A stretch of 6,910 bases of DNA from Akkermansiaceae bacterium UBA1518. GTDB lineage: Bacteria > Verrucomicrobiota > Verrucomicrobiia > Verrucomicrobiales > Akkermansiaceae. The stretch is from NCBI GenBank assembly GCA_002323895.1, contig DCQM01000039.1:1-6910 (forward strand). The letters run 5' to 3'. Below, in pieces: positions 1-6,859 of the stretch. Within the stretch, counting starts at the first letter, position 1, and each line of letters opens with the position of its first letter. The translations under genes and the position numbers were made by a program. Under the pieces are notes generated by a model. The model searched no databases. It had not been told where the DNA came from and was given only the letters and a program-made list of their open reading frames with translations.

Positions 1-261
1 AACCGGGGCCATAACTCAATCGCGGCGTTCGCAATTGACCAGAAAACCGGGAAGCTTGATTTCATCGAGCGCGAATCTACGCAGGGAAAGACCCCACGAA
101 ATTTCGGCATCGATCCCAGCGGCAAGTTTCTTATCACCGGCAACCAAGGCTCCGGAAATGTTGTCGTATTAAAGATCAATCAAGACACTGGTTCTTTAGA
201 TCCAATCGGCCATGAAATTGAAGTTCCAGAGCCTGTTTGTATTCGTTTCGTGAGGCGTTAG
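1..261 (+). CDS. Lactonase family beta-propeller protein (YbhE/6-phosphogluconolactonase type), 3' end only
   Basis: The first 86 codons in frame 1 are open and end at a TAG at 259-261; the 5' part lies outside the window. The translation shows the last blades of a lactonase-family propeller. Repeated blade motifs of the form 'IAAFAIDQKTGKLDFIE' and 'VVVLKINQDTGSLDPIG' flank 'TPRNFGIDPSGKFLITGNQ', and the protein closes with 'VPEPVCIRFV'. This ending, with P-x-P-V-C near the C-terminus, is typical of the seven-bladed lactonase family (PF10282). Known members hydrolyse sugar lactones such as 6-phosphogluconolactone or cleave cyclic carboxymuconates; the substrate here cannot be read from the fragment. 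It is convergent with the downstream gene, with only 46 bases between the two stop codons. That gap holds no convincing terminator hairpin. Whether the protein is exported is unknown because the N-terminus is missing. Confidence 0.9.
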   Translation, partial: NRGHNSIAAFAIDQKTGKLDFIERESTQGKTPRNFGIDPSGKFLITGNQGSGNVVVLKINQDTGSLDPIGHEIEVPEPVCIRFVRR

Positions 262-307
262 GGAGAGCTTTAAAGTATAGTCTTGAAGTATTCGCTCAAT
301 TAAGAGT

Positions 308-2170
308 TTAGCGTAGGACTACAAAACGGGTTTCACCTGCTGGAATGGTAAGTGAGATTTTTGGGCTTACCTTTAACTTCCTCCCGTCACGTAACAAGGT
401 GGCGTTGGAAACTGATATTTGCGGTGTTAAGGTGACTTGGGCAATTTTGTCTTTTTGCACAACAGCAGGATCGGTGGGTTTCTTAATCACGCCCTCGTTA
501 TTGATGATCTCAACGATCCAGCCGGATTCGGTGCGGTTGACTTGGTATTGCACGGGATCACCTTCTACCCTGACAGGTAACAGGGTGTTTCGCAGCTGGG
601 CGAGGCGTGCATTTGATATTGCTGCTGGTCTCTTGGTCATAGGATTTCTCCATTCCTCAAGCACTTCCACATCACCCGTGCCTTGGAGACGTTCGAAATC
701 GTCACCAAGTTGGTTTGCATGGCGTTTGTTCATTAGTAGCCGACTTCCTCTGCGAAGTGCCTTGAATAGATTAGAGACAAAGAGAGAGTCGAATTCGTGA
801 TCTCCCACCAGCAGTATTACCGGATAGGACGCCAGCGTCTTCGTTCGTGCGTTCGACAAAATCACGTCGAACATTTCGCCGAAGGGGGTGGGGCGTAGGA
901 AACTTTTTTCAGGATTAATCGGGTCGGCGGCTTTGTGGATGTGGTCTGAACCAGCAAACAGTTGTGCTTCAAATAGATCATGGGTTTCCTTATCGCCAGG
1001 TGTGTTTGTGACAATACCCCAGGGCCGCGACTGATAGGGATTGTAGCCATTGTAATGGTCGAGCACGATCCCTACGGGAGTATATGGCACGCCTGGATCA
1101 TGGGTTCGTATCGTTCTGAAGGTATCAATAGCCGCACGTCCATGTTCGGTTAAAGTCCAGTCCGGATCACGATCTTTGAAAAAGATGGAAATACTGTTTT
1201 CAGGTGTGACTAGCGCTGCCCCGGCAAACCAGCTGTGCAACCATAGACGTTTATAGAAACTGAGGGAATGTCCGGCATCTAGACCTCGGGCGTATTTGCC
1301 TTCCATTCTGAGCGGGCCGTTGGTCGTGCAGGACCCCGCGAACCACGGACTTACCTGAATAGAGAATGGTTTATTCCATCGGCGTGCAGCTCCACGGGCA
1401 AAAGCAATCTTGGATTGTGTAAATGCAATGTTCTCACCTAGTTCAAGGCCAATCACCTGGCTTCCCCATTCGCCGACATACGCCTCATAATGGGAATGAC
1501 CGTTAATACTGATGGTGCGTCCACGCATGGCCCGGTGTCGTGTCAGGAAATAGTCACGCACTTGGTCGTAGCATTCTTTGCGCGATTGGGGTTTCGCATC
1601 GTATCCCGCAAATCCTGCAGGTTTTATGTGATGTTTGAATTGCTCGAACTCATCCTTGAATACCGCCCTGTGCCAATCTTCATTACGAGACAGGTTATGG
1701 AAGTAATAGGCCCACTCTCCCAACTGGATCGCCATGAACGTATCGCTGTCGTCCATCACCTTTAACATGGCTTCATCCGCGTCCGTTAACTGGGAACGGC
1801 CATGCTTCACTTGAAACTCCCCGCCATACGGTGGATACCCTACGACCGGCCAGTTAATTTCCGCGAAGTATTTATAGGAAGCCGCATTCGCCGCTACCGT
1901 GGCAGGACCGGGGTCGAAACCATTTCCCAAACCCACTTCTTTCATCCGTGTAATGAGTCGTTTAACTTCATCCAGATTTCCCGGACATCCATACAGCGAA
2001 AAAATCCGCCCGTCTTGGCCCTTTAACGTTAAGACATCCCATTCCTCTGGCGGTTCCACGAGCGAAACTTCCTGTGCGGAGCTTTCCAACACTAATATGG
2101 TCAGGATCACGCTAAGACCAATATGAAATCTGGGACAGAATCGTGTTACGGGTTTTATAGTAAACGGCAT
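308..2170 (-). CDS. Secreted glycoside-hydrolase-like protein (TIM barrel + GATase-like + beta domain), family unassigned
   Basis: A 620-residue protein if started at ATG 2170; a GTG at 2203 would add 11 residues. I prefer the ATG because it leaves a short basic n-region before the hydrophobic stretch 'IGLSVILTILVLE' and a likely signal-peptidase site near 'SSAQ'. Residues about 40-360 look like a clan-A TIM barrel, with strand-end motifs 'QLGEW' (E152), 'YVGEWG' (E234), 'GLELGEN' (E243, E246) and 'LVTPEN' (E324). The acid/base and nucleophile probably lie among these, but I cannot pair them. Residues about 365-530 look like a Rossmann/GATase-like domain ('TPVGIVLDHYNGY', 'YPVILLVGDHEF', 'LFKALRRGSRLLM'), and 535-620 like a small beta domain. 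This A-B-C order resembles GH42 beta-galactosidases, though similarity is at fold level only. Possible role: extracytoplasmic glycosidase. It is the last gene of the minus-strand set, 183 bases after the dehydrogenase gene, with no clear Shine-Dalgarno sequence. The CDS assignment is secure; the function is a moderate guess. Confidence 0.85.
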   Translation of the reverse strand: MPFTIKPVTRFCPRFHIGLSVILTILVLESSAQEVSLVEPPEEWDVLTLKGQDGRIFSLYGCPGNLDEVKRLITRMKEVGLGNGFDPGPATVAANAASYKYFAEINWPVVGYPPYGGEFQVKHGRSQLTDADEAMLKVMDDSDTFMAIQLGEWAYYFHNLSRNEDWHRAVFKDEFEQFKHHIKPAGFAGYDAKPQSRKECYDQVRDYFLTRHRAMRGRTISINGHSHYEAYVGEWGSQVIGLELGENIAFTQSKIAFARGAARRWNKPFSIQVSPWFAGSCTTNGPLRMEGKYARGLDAGHSLSFYKRLWLHSWFAGAALVTPENSISIFFKDRDPDWTLTEHGRAAIDTFRTIRTHDPGVPYTPVGIVLDHYNGYNPYQSRPWGIVTNTPGDKETHDLFEAQLFAGSDHIHKAADPINPEKSFLRPTPFGEMFDVILSNARTKTLASYPVILLVGDHEFDSLFVSNLFKALRRGSRLLMNKRHANQLGDDFERLQGTGDVEVLEEWRNPMTKRPAAISNARLAQLRNTLLPVRVEGDPVQYQVNRTESGWIVEIINNEGVIKKPTDPAVVQKDKIAQVTLTPQISVSNATLLRDGRKLKVSPKISLTIPAGETRFVVLR

Positions 2171-2353
2171 TTCTAGAGGCGGGTTTTCTTTAAGATTCCT
2201 CACGCGGAATTTTTTCGTGTAGGGGGCTCTTATAATTTTATGACCGTCGGGTAGTCGGGCGAGCAGTGGGCTAGTCCTCTTTTGAAATTGGGTGGATTCC
2301 TTCCAGCCCGCGTAGGGTAGCGGTGACGAGAATTGGAGTTTCGGCCGCGCTTT

Positions 2354-4618
2354 TTAGCGATGGATAACTTGGACGGAGTGCCAGAATCCAAATTCATTAC
2401 GCCAGTCATTGGGGCGGTTTTCGAGTGCGAGGTCGATCTTTTGGCCCGCGAATTTGGTGAGGTCGACTTCGACTTCGAGCCATTCCGATTTGACCGTTTT
2501 GAAGGAAACGATTTGGTCGTGGAGGACTTTACTGTTTGCGAGAACGCGGAGCTGCCAGTCGCCGTGGGGATGGTAGCTGCAGCGAATTTTGAGGAGGCTG
2601 GATTTTCCTTTGGGAACTTGGAGTTGGCGCTTGAGTGAGCAGGGAGTTTTCTTGTCAAGTGGATGCGTTTGGACGGCTTTTTCGTTTCGGAAACTTTTCA
2701 GAGCGACGACCCCACCTTCGCCGACGTTTTCGACTTTGAAGCCGGGAGCGATTGCCTCGATAGCTTGACCCCATTTGGCGCGGAGGTTTGGCCGGGGCTT
2801 TTTGTGATTTTGAGGTGACCCGCTGATCATGCGACGGGCAACGGATTCGGTGAGGAAGGGGATTTTTGTTTGGGCGGCGAGAGCGAGGGCCTTTTTTGGA
2901 TGCCCGGTGACGAGAGGTTCCAAGGCGAACCAGATCATGCGGGGGAGTTTGGGGTCGTCGATATCTTCAGCGTGTTGGGAAAGCGCGTTCAGAATGGGGA
3001 AGCGATGGTCGAGAGGGAGTCGAGGAGCGGCTGCCGCGAGATAGAGTCGGACGGTAGGAGAGGGGTCGTTTTGGGCGAGTCCTTCCAGAATGGGCTTGAT
3101 GGAAGCGGGTGGGTTTTTGTCTTCGCTAAGAAGTTGGATGGCCCAGGCGCGGACGTGTTCGTCGGAGTGGGAGAGAAGCTGCACGAGCTTCTGCTTGGCA
3201 TCGTCGGCGAAGCGTTTGGTGACGTGTTGGGCCCAGAGGGCGCGGAGACGTTTTGGGGAGGTTTTTGAGCTTGCGAAGAATTTGTCGAGAGCTTTGTGGA
3301 CCATTTTCTGATCAAGCTTTCCGGAAATGGTGCGGTGGTGGAGTTCGGTACGGGCTTGGCGGACGAACCAATCGTTCGAGTGGTTCTGAAGTTGGCAAAG
3401 TTCAAGATCGGTGAGAGAGGGAATGTTCGGGCGAGCGATGCGTTTCGCGTCCTTGGGCATGATGCGATAGATGCGTCCACTCTTCGGGAAGTTGATGGCA
3501 TTTCCGCAGATGTCGGTGTCATGCCAATCTAAAATGTAGACGCCACCATCAGGTCCGATTTCTAGACTGAAGCCAACCCAAGCGAGATCGTTGGTGGGCA
3601 AGAAATCACTCCCGTGTCGGCCAATGTAGGTGGAGCCATTCGGTTCCATGTAATCGGTGAGGACGGCATGCTCGTGAATGTTGCACATGAAGAGGTGGTC
3701 GCGGTGTTCGGAGGGGAAGGTATCAGCCAAATAGAAGCGAGCTCCGCCATGCGCAGAGAGGTGGGTGTGGTCGCGGATCGTCTGGATGGGCGCATAGGTG
3801 TAGGGGTTGAGGTTGGGGCGGGATTGTTTGTGGTAGATGCCGCCTTGGACGATGTGGAAGAGGTGGGGGATGACGCAACAGGTGGCAAAGCCGTGGCCGA
3901 GATCATTGAAGTCGAAGCCCCACGGATTGGAGAGGCCACGTGCGAAGATTTCGAAATCGCGGGTCTCGGGGTGGAAGCGCCAGATGCCAGCATCGAGGTA
4001 GAGGCGGTCGTCTTTAGGCGCACCAGGCTTTCCGATGAGAGAGTGGGTGAAAACGCCTTGGCAACCGTAGAGCCAGCCGTCGGGTCCCCAGATGAAACTG
4101 TTGAGGGTTTCGTGGCGGTCCTGCATGCCCCAGCCGTCGAGAAGAACTTCGGGTTCGGCGTCGGGAACGTCGTCGCGATTAGCGTCGGGAATGAAAACGA
4201 GATTTGGGGGGGCGCCGAGGTAGACCCCGCCGTGTCCGATGGCAATACCGGAGGCGAAGGTGATCTTGTCGTGGAAGAGTTTTTTGGTGTCGAAGACGCC
4301 ATCGCTATCGGTGTCCTCAAAAATCTGGATGCGACTGAGTTGTTCGTTTTTGTGGGAGCGCCGGTTGACGTAGTTGTAGTTTTCCACGACCCAGACGCGG
4401 CCTTTGGCGTCGAAGGTAAAGGCGATGGGTTCGCCGATGTGTGGTTCGGAGGTGTAAATGGAAACGTCGAATCCCTCCGGGATCGACATCTTGGCGACGG
4501 CTTCTTTGGGTGTGAGGAAGGGGGCGTCGCTGGATTTGTGTTGCTTGCCACGGTTCTGGGCAAGCGATGAGGTGATCGCCAAGGCAGAGATGGAGAGAAA
4601 TAGAGTGAGCGTTTTCAT
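2354..4618 (-). CDS. PVC-type secreted dehydrogenase-like beta-propeller/HEAT protein lacking the heme domain
   Basis: A 754-residue protein starting at ATG 4618, with a weak AGG a few bases upstream. Residues 1-20 form a signal peptide (cleavage near 'SSLA|QN'). Residues about 45-390 match the Pirellula/Verrucomicrobium putative membrane-bound dehydrogenase N-terminal domain (TIGR02604), related in fold to PQQ-dependent soluble glucose dehydrogenase. Landmarks are 'PEGFDVSIYTSEPHIGEP', 'RVWVVENYNY', a calcium-loop-like 'DTDSDGVFD' at 102-110, 'HETLNSFIWGPDGWLYG', 'GLSNPWGFDF', 'AHGGARFY' and 'DWHDTDICG'. Residues about 400-600 are HEAT-like helices ending in 'ESVARRM'. Residues about 630-754 form a beta-sandwich ('THPLDKKTPC', 'YHPHGDW', 'VDLTKFAGQKIDLALENR'), perhaps carbohydrate-binding. 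Family members often carry a C-terminal heme domain with CxxCH; none is present in this protein. The predicted role is extracytoplasmic oxidation of a sugar or alcohol, but substrate and cofactor are unproven. It lies 125 bases downstream of the azurin-fusion gene. Confidence 0.93.
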   Translation of the reverse strand: MKTLTLFLSISALAITSSLAQNRGKQHKSSDAPFLTPKEAVAKMSIPEGFDVSIYTSEPHIGEPIAFTFDAKGRVWVVENYNYVNRRSHKNEQLSRIQIFEDTDSDGVFDTKKLFHDKITFASGIAIGHGGVYLGAPPNLVFIPDANRDDVPDAEPEVLLDGWGMQDRHETLNSFIWGPDGWLYGCQGVFTHSLIGKPGAPKDDRLYLDAGIWRFHPETRDFEIFARGLSNPWGFDFNDLGHGFATCCVIPHLFHIVQGGIYHKQSRPNLNPYTYAPIQTIRDHTHLSAHGGARFYLADTFPSEHRDHLFMCNIHEHAVLTDYMEPNGSTYIGRHGSDFLPTNDLAWVGFSLEIGPDGGVYILDWHDTDICGNAINFPKSGRIYRIMPKDAKRIARPNIPSLTDLELCQLQNHSNDWFVRQARTELHHRTISGKLDQKMVHKALDKFFASSKTSPKRLRALWAQHVTKRFADDAKQKLVQLLSHSDEHVRAWAIQLLSEDKNPPASIKPILEGLAQNDPSPTVRLYLAAAAPRLPLDHRFPILNALSQHAEDIDDPKLPRMIWFALEPLVTGHPKKALALAAQTKIPFLTESVARRMISGSPQNHKKPRPNLRAKWGQAIEAIAPGFKVENVGEGGVVALKSFRNEKAVQTHPLDKKTPCSLKRQLQVPKGKSSLLKIRCSYHPHGDWQLRVLANSKVLHDQIVSFKTVKSEWLEVEVDLTKFAGQKIDLALENRPNDWRNEFGFWHSVQVIHR

Positions 4619-4667
4619 TTACCTAGAGAGTGGGACTTGTTTTTCGTGTCGTATGTAAGCGAGTAGA

Positions 4668-4711
4668 TCGAATAATTAGTTTCTTTTGTATAATCTGGAT
4701 AATGTATTCGA
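4668..4711. repeat. 7-base inverted repeat in the leader of the dehydrogenase gene
   Basis: TCGAATA at 4668-4674 and TATTCGA at 4705-4711 are perfect inverted copies separated by 30 bases. They lie in the AT-rich 125-base gap between the azurin-fusion gene and the dehydrogenase gene, 50 to 93 bases upstream of ATG 4618. It could be an operator or a weak leader hairpin, but arms this short arise by chance fairly often in a gap of this size. Confidence 0.2.
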
Positions 4712-4743
4712 GGTTCGTAAATAGGTGTGTTTTTAGGGTCGGG

Positions 4744-6771
4744 TTACTGAACTGCAAATATTCCCTGCATAATTAATCCATGACCGGGATAAGTGCAGAT
4801 AAAGTGGTAGTTCCCAGGTTCTTCTGGCACGGCGAAATAGAGGGTGTATTTCATACCCTTCGCAACCTGGGGTGTGGAAGCCAGTAGCTCGGGGATTTCC
4901 GGAATGAAGTTTTTCTTGAGGCCTGCCGCACCCATGGCAACCGCAGCGTCCAGTACTGTCTGTCTTGAACCGGGAGTGATGATAGCCAGGTTGTGCGTCA
5001 TGCCACTGGAATCATCGTTGGGAAAAACAAAAACAATTTTTTCACCCGCTTTTGCTTCAATTCGATCAGTGTTGAATTTAAGACCCGCTAACACACCCAC
5101 CTTGATTCGGCGTGCATTCGTAAAACCATCGGGTAGCGGGTTGACCGGGTTTTTGCTGATTTCGGAGAGTTCGCCCATTTCCAAAATTTTCCCGTATACT
5201 TTATCGAATGAACCACCCAGCATTTTTTGTAAATTACGAGCGGTATAATTTGGGATTTCCGTTTTGGTAATCTTTCCGGTTCGCAACGCCCCGAGTAGTG
5301 CCTTGGCATAGGATAACTTGGAAGCAAGAGTATCTATGGTTGCCCGTTTGCCAACGGTATCAAAATTCTCGTATTTGGAAATCAGTTCCTTGGGAGCTTC
5401 AGGATAATTAAAAAGAGAATAAGCACGAATTGCATCCACTTTTAAAGGGCTATCCAGCAATGCGTTGAGATTTTTGGGAAGCTCCTGGAATCGCATCGCC
5501 ACCAAGCCGGAAAGGGCTTCTTTTCGGTCTTCGAGACTCGCATCTCCATTCAAAACAAGTTTTAATGCATCCTGACCAACGGAAAGATCACCGAAGATCT
5601 GGCTGAGCCGGTCGACGAGTTTGTCGAGTTGAGGATCTTTTTGATCGAGGAGGCTTGTGCGGAGGCGGAACCAGTTGGGGGGCGGAGTGAGGTTGCGTTG
5701 ACCGTCGAGTCCGAGGAGGATGCCATTGAGGAGGGGCTTTTGAATCGTGGGGTTGTCGGTGGCTGCGAGTTGGCTGAAGAGGAGGGAAAAGGCTTTCTCG
5801 CGATCCATCTCGACGATTTTTTCGAGGCGCGCTTGATTGAGGTCAATGAGGGGGACAGGTTTGGCGGGAGTGGTGATGAAGGTGATGTCGCGGTAGGGAA
5901 CCTTGCTGTAGTCTTCCCACTTTTTTGTGAGTGCTTTTGGATCAAGTTTTCCGGTGTGGACAATAAAACGGTGACGAATCGTTTCGGTCTCATCTTTTGG
6001 GATTTTCCAGTCGCCAAGGATCGCGCGGGAGGGTCCGATCCCGAGTTGACCGTCGACTCGCCAGGGCTGTGGGAAGTCACTGTTTTTTGGATGGTCGAAA
6101 ATGGCAATGTGCCCCCAGTCGTCACGCCCCTCGATATCCATTCCAACATCAACCCAAACTGCGCGTTTCCCTTCGGCTTGGCCGTTTTTCTGAAGAGCGG
6201 AATTTATTACTTCTCCTTTTGTTTTACCTTTATGCCAGGGCATGCGAAGGAAAAGCCCGCCGTATTTCCATTTCCCGATGGTAACATCGGTGTTGGCTTT
6301 GCCTTCCCAAGTGAGGTCAAGGGTGTGCTCTTTATTTGAGGAGGACATGACCCAGGTTTGGGTCTGGGTGAGGACGGTCTGACCCTTGGCGTCGAGGAGG
6401 TCGTAGGAAGTTTGCCAGGAGACAGAGGAGCCGGATCGCTTGATGATTTTGGCGGAATTACGTTTCCAGTAATCGCTTTGGAGGTTGTGGAAGTGGTCGC
6501 GGCCATTGACGCGAGTGAATCCCCAATAGAGGCCAGTTTGGTGTTTGTGGTGTCCCGGGCTAAATTCAGTGAGGGTGCCCTTGCCATCGGGAGCAATAAT
6601 AGGGTGGAGATAGGGTCGCGTAGTGGGGCCAGCGACTTGGGTGAGAATGGTGGAGTCACCGCGGTTAATGTTAATCAGTCCAGCCTCGGAGTCGTGGTTG
6701 AGGCGCAGGTTTTCTGCGGCTACAAGGGGAGTTGAGATGGCTAAAAGGAGGGGCGAGAGAAGTCGGATCAT
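4744..6771 (-). CDS. Secreted DUF6807 ('PmoA family') - HEAT - azurin-like copper protein fusion
   Basis: A 675-residue protein from ATG 6771. Residues 1-19 form a signal peptide (cleavage at 'LVAA|EN'). Residues about 22-300 match DUF6807 (PF14100), with the His-rich signature 'SPGHHKHQTGLYWGF' at 71-85, 'NGRDHFHN' at 89-96 and 'WGHIAIFDHP' at 219-228. Residues about 315-540 are a helical repeat region of the kind that precedes the heme domain in PVC-type CxxCH proteins ('PPPNWFRLRTSL', 'IFGDLSVGQDAL', 'ALLGALRTGKI', 'YTARNLQKML'). Residues about 553-675 form a cupredoxin: H593 in 'MTHN', C659, H664 and M668 in 'CTYPGHGLIM'. The Cys-x4-His-x3-Met spacing is that of azurin rather than plastocyanin. 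C659 is the only cysteine in the protein. The copper domain would carry one electron at a time, and the DUF6807 part has no established reaction. Despite its old name, that domain is not a methane monooxygenase subunit. It is the first gene of the minus-strand set, with no strong Shine-Dalgarno sequence and a repeat cluster upstream. Confidence 0.93.
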   Translation of the reverse strand: MIRLLSPLLLAISTPLVAAENLRLNHDSEAGLININRGDSTILTQVAGPTTRPYLHPIIAPDGKGTLTEFSPGHHKHQTGLYWGFTRVNGRDHFHNLQSDYWKRNSAKIIKRSGSSVSWQTSYDLLDAKGQTVLTQTQTWVMSSSNKEHTLDLTWEGKANTDVTIGKWKYGGLFLRMPWHKGKTKGEVINSALQKNGQAEGKRAVWVDVGMDIEGRDDWGHIAIFDHPKNSDFPQPWRVDGQLGIGPSRAILGDWKIPKDETETIRHRFIVHTGKLDPKALTKKWEDYSKVPYRDITFITTPAKPVPLIDLNQARLEKIVEMDREKAFSLLFSQLAATDNPTIQKPLLNGILLGLDGQRNLTPPPNWFRLRTSLLDQKDPQLDKLVDRLSQIFGDLSVGQDALKLVLNGDASLEDRKEALSGLVAMRFQELPKNLNALLDSPLKVDAIRAYSLFNYPEAPKELISKYENFDTVGKRATIDTLASKLSYAKALLGALRTGKITKTEIPNYTARNLQKMLGGSFDKVYGKILEMGELSEISKNPVNPLPDGFTNARRIKVGVLAGLKFNTDRIEAKAGEKIVFVFPNDDSSGMTHNLAIITPGSRQTVLDAAVAMGAAGLKKNFIPEIPELLASTPQVAKGMKYTLYFAVPEEPGNYHFICTYPGHGLIMQGIFAVQ

Positions 6772-6798
6772 TATTTCTTGAATTGAACTTTGGCGGGG

Positions 6799-6859
6799 TA
6801 GGTCTGCTCGGAGAAGGAAACTAGTTTGCCAGACCTAGAACTCTAATGCTTTAGACCTA
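6799..6859. promoter_or_regulatory. Candidate operator: three copies of AGACCTA/TAGGTCT upstream of the azurin-fusion gene
   Basis: The word TAGGTCT lies at 6799-6805 and its reverse complement AGACCTA at 6831-6837 and 6853-6859. Start-to-start distances are 32 and 22 bases, close to three and two helical turns. The first and second copies form a perfect 8-base inverted repeat (TAGGTCTG / CAGACCTA), and the first and third another (GTAGGTCT / AGACCTAC). The cluster lies 28 to 88 bases upstream of ATG 6771, where a regulator would act. No regulator gene is in the window and no convincing -35/-10 pair could be placed, so the role is inferred from position and symmetry. Confidence 0.4.

Noticed and set aside
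262..307. Bidirectional terminator between the convergent genes
   Set aside because: Only a 3-base stem (CTC/GAG) and a short CTTTAAAG palindrome are present; neither makes a credible terminator.
2221..2245. TATAAG on the minus strand as a -10 box for the glycosidase-like gene
   Set aside because: The hexamer 17 bases upstream (CGACTA) is a poor -35, so the promoter cannot be supported.
2230..2658. A 142-codon minus-strand frame that could hold a displaced heme domain after a frameshift
   Set aside because: Its translation is Ser/Lys/Arg-rich with no CxxCH, and the dehydrogenase frame ends in a coherent beta-sandwich, so no frameshift is needed.
3614..4570. A 318-codon open frame on the plus strand opposite the dehydrogenase gene
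   Set aside because: Its translation is rich in G, V, E and A without domain motifs, and it lies wholly antisense to a strongly supported gene; it is a by-product of that gene's codon choice.
4689..4694. Perfect TATAAT on the plus strand as a promoter
   Set aside because: No acceptable -35 lies 16-18 bases upstream, and it would only transcribe antisense to the azurin-fusion gene; the gap is AT-rich, so a chance match is likely.
5629..6339. A 236-codon open frame on the plus strand opposite the DUF6807 domain
   Set aside because: It coincides with the high-GC3 part of the real gene and has no recognisable domain or ribosome-binding site.
5872..6708. Reading 'PmoA' as a methane monooxygenase subunit
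   Set aside because: The domain is DUF6807, a soluble secreted domain with no transmembrane helices here; the shared name is historical and does not imply methane oxidation.
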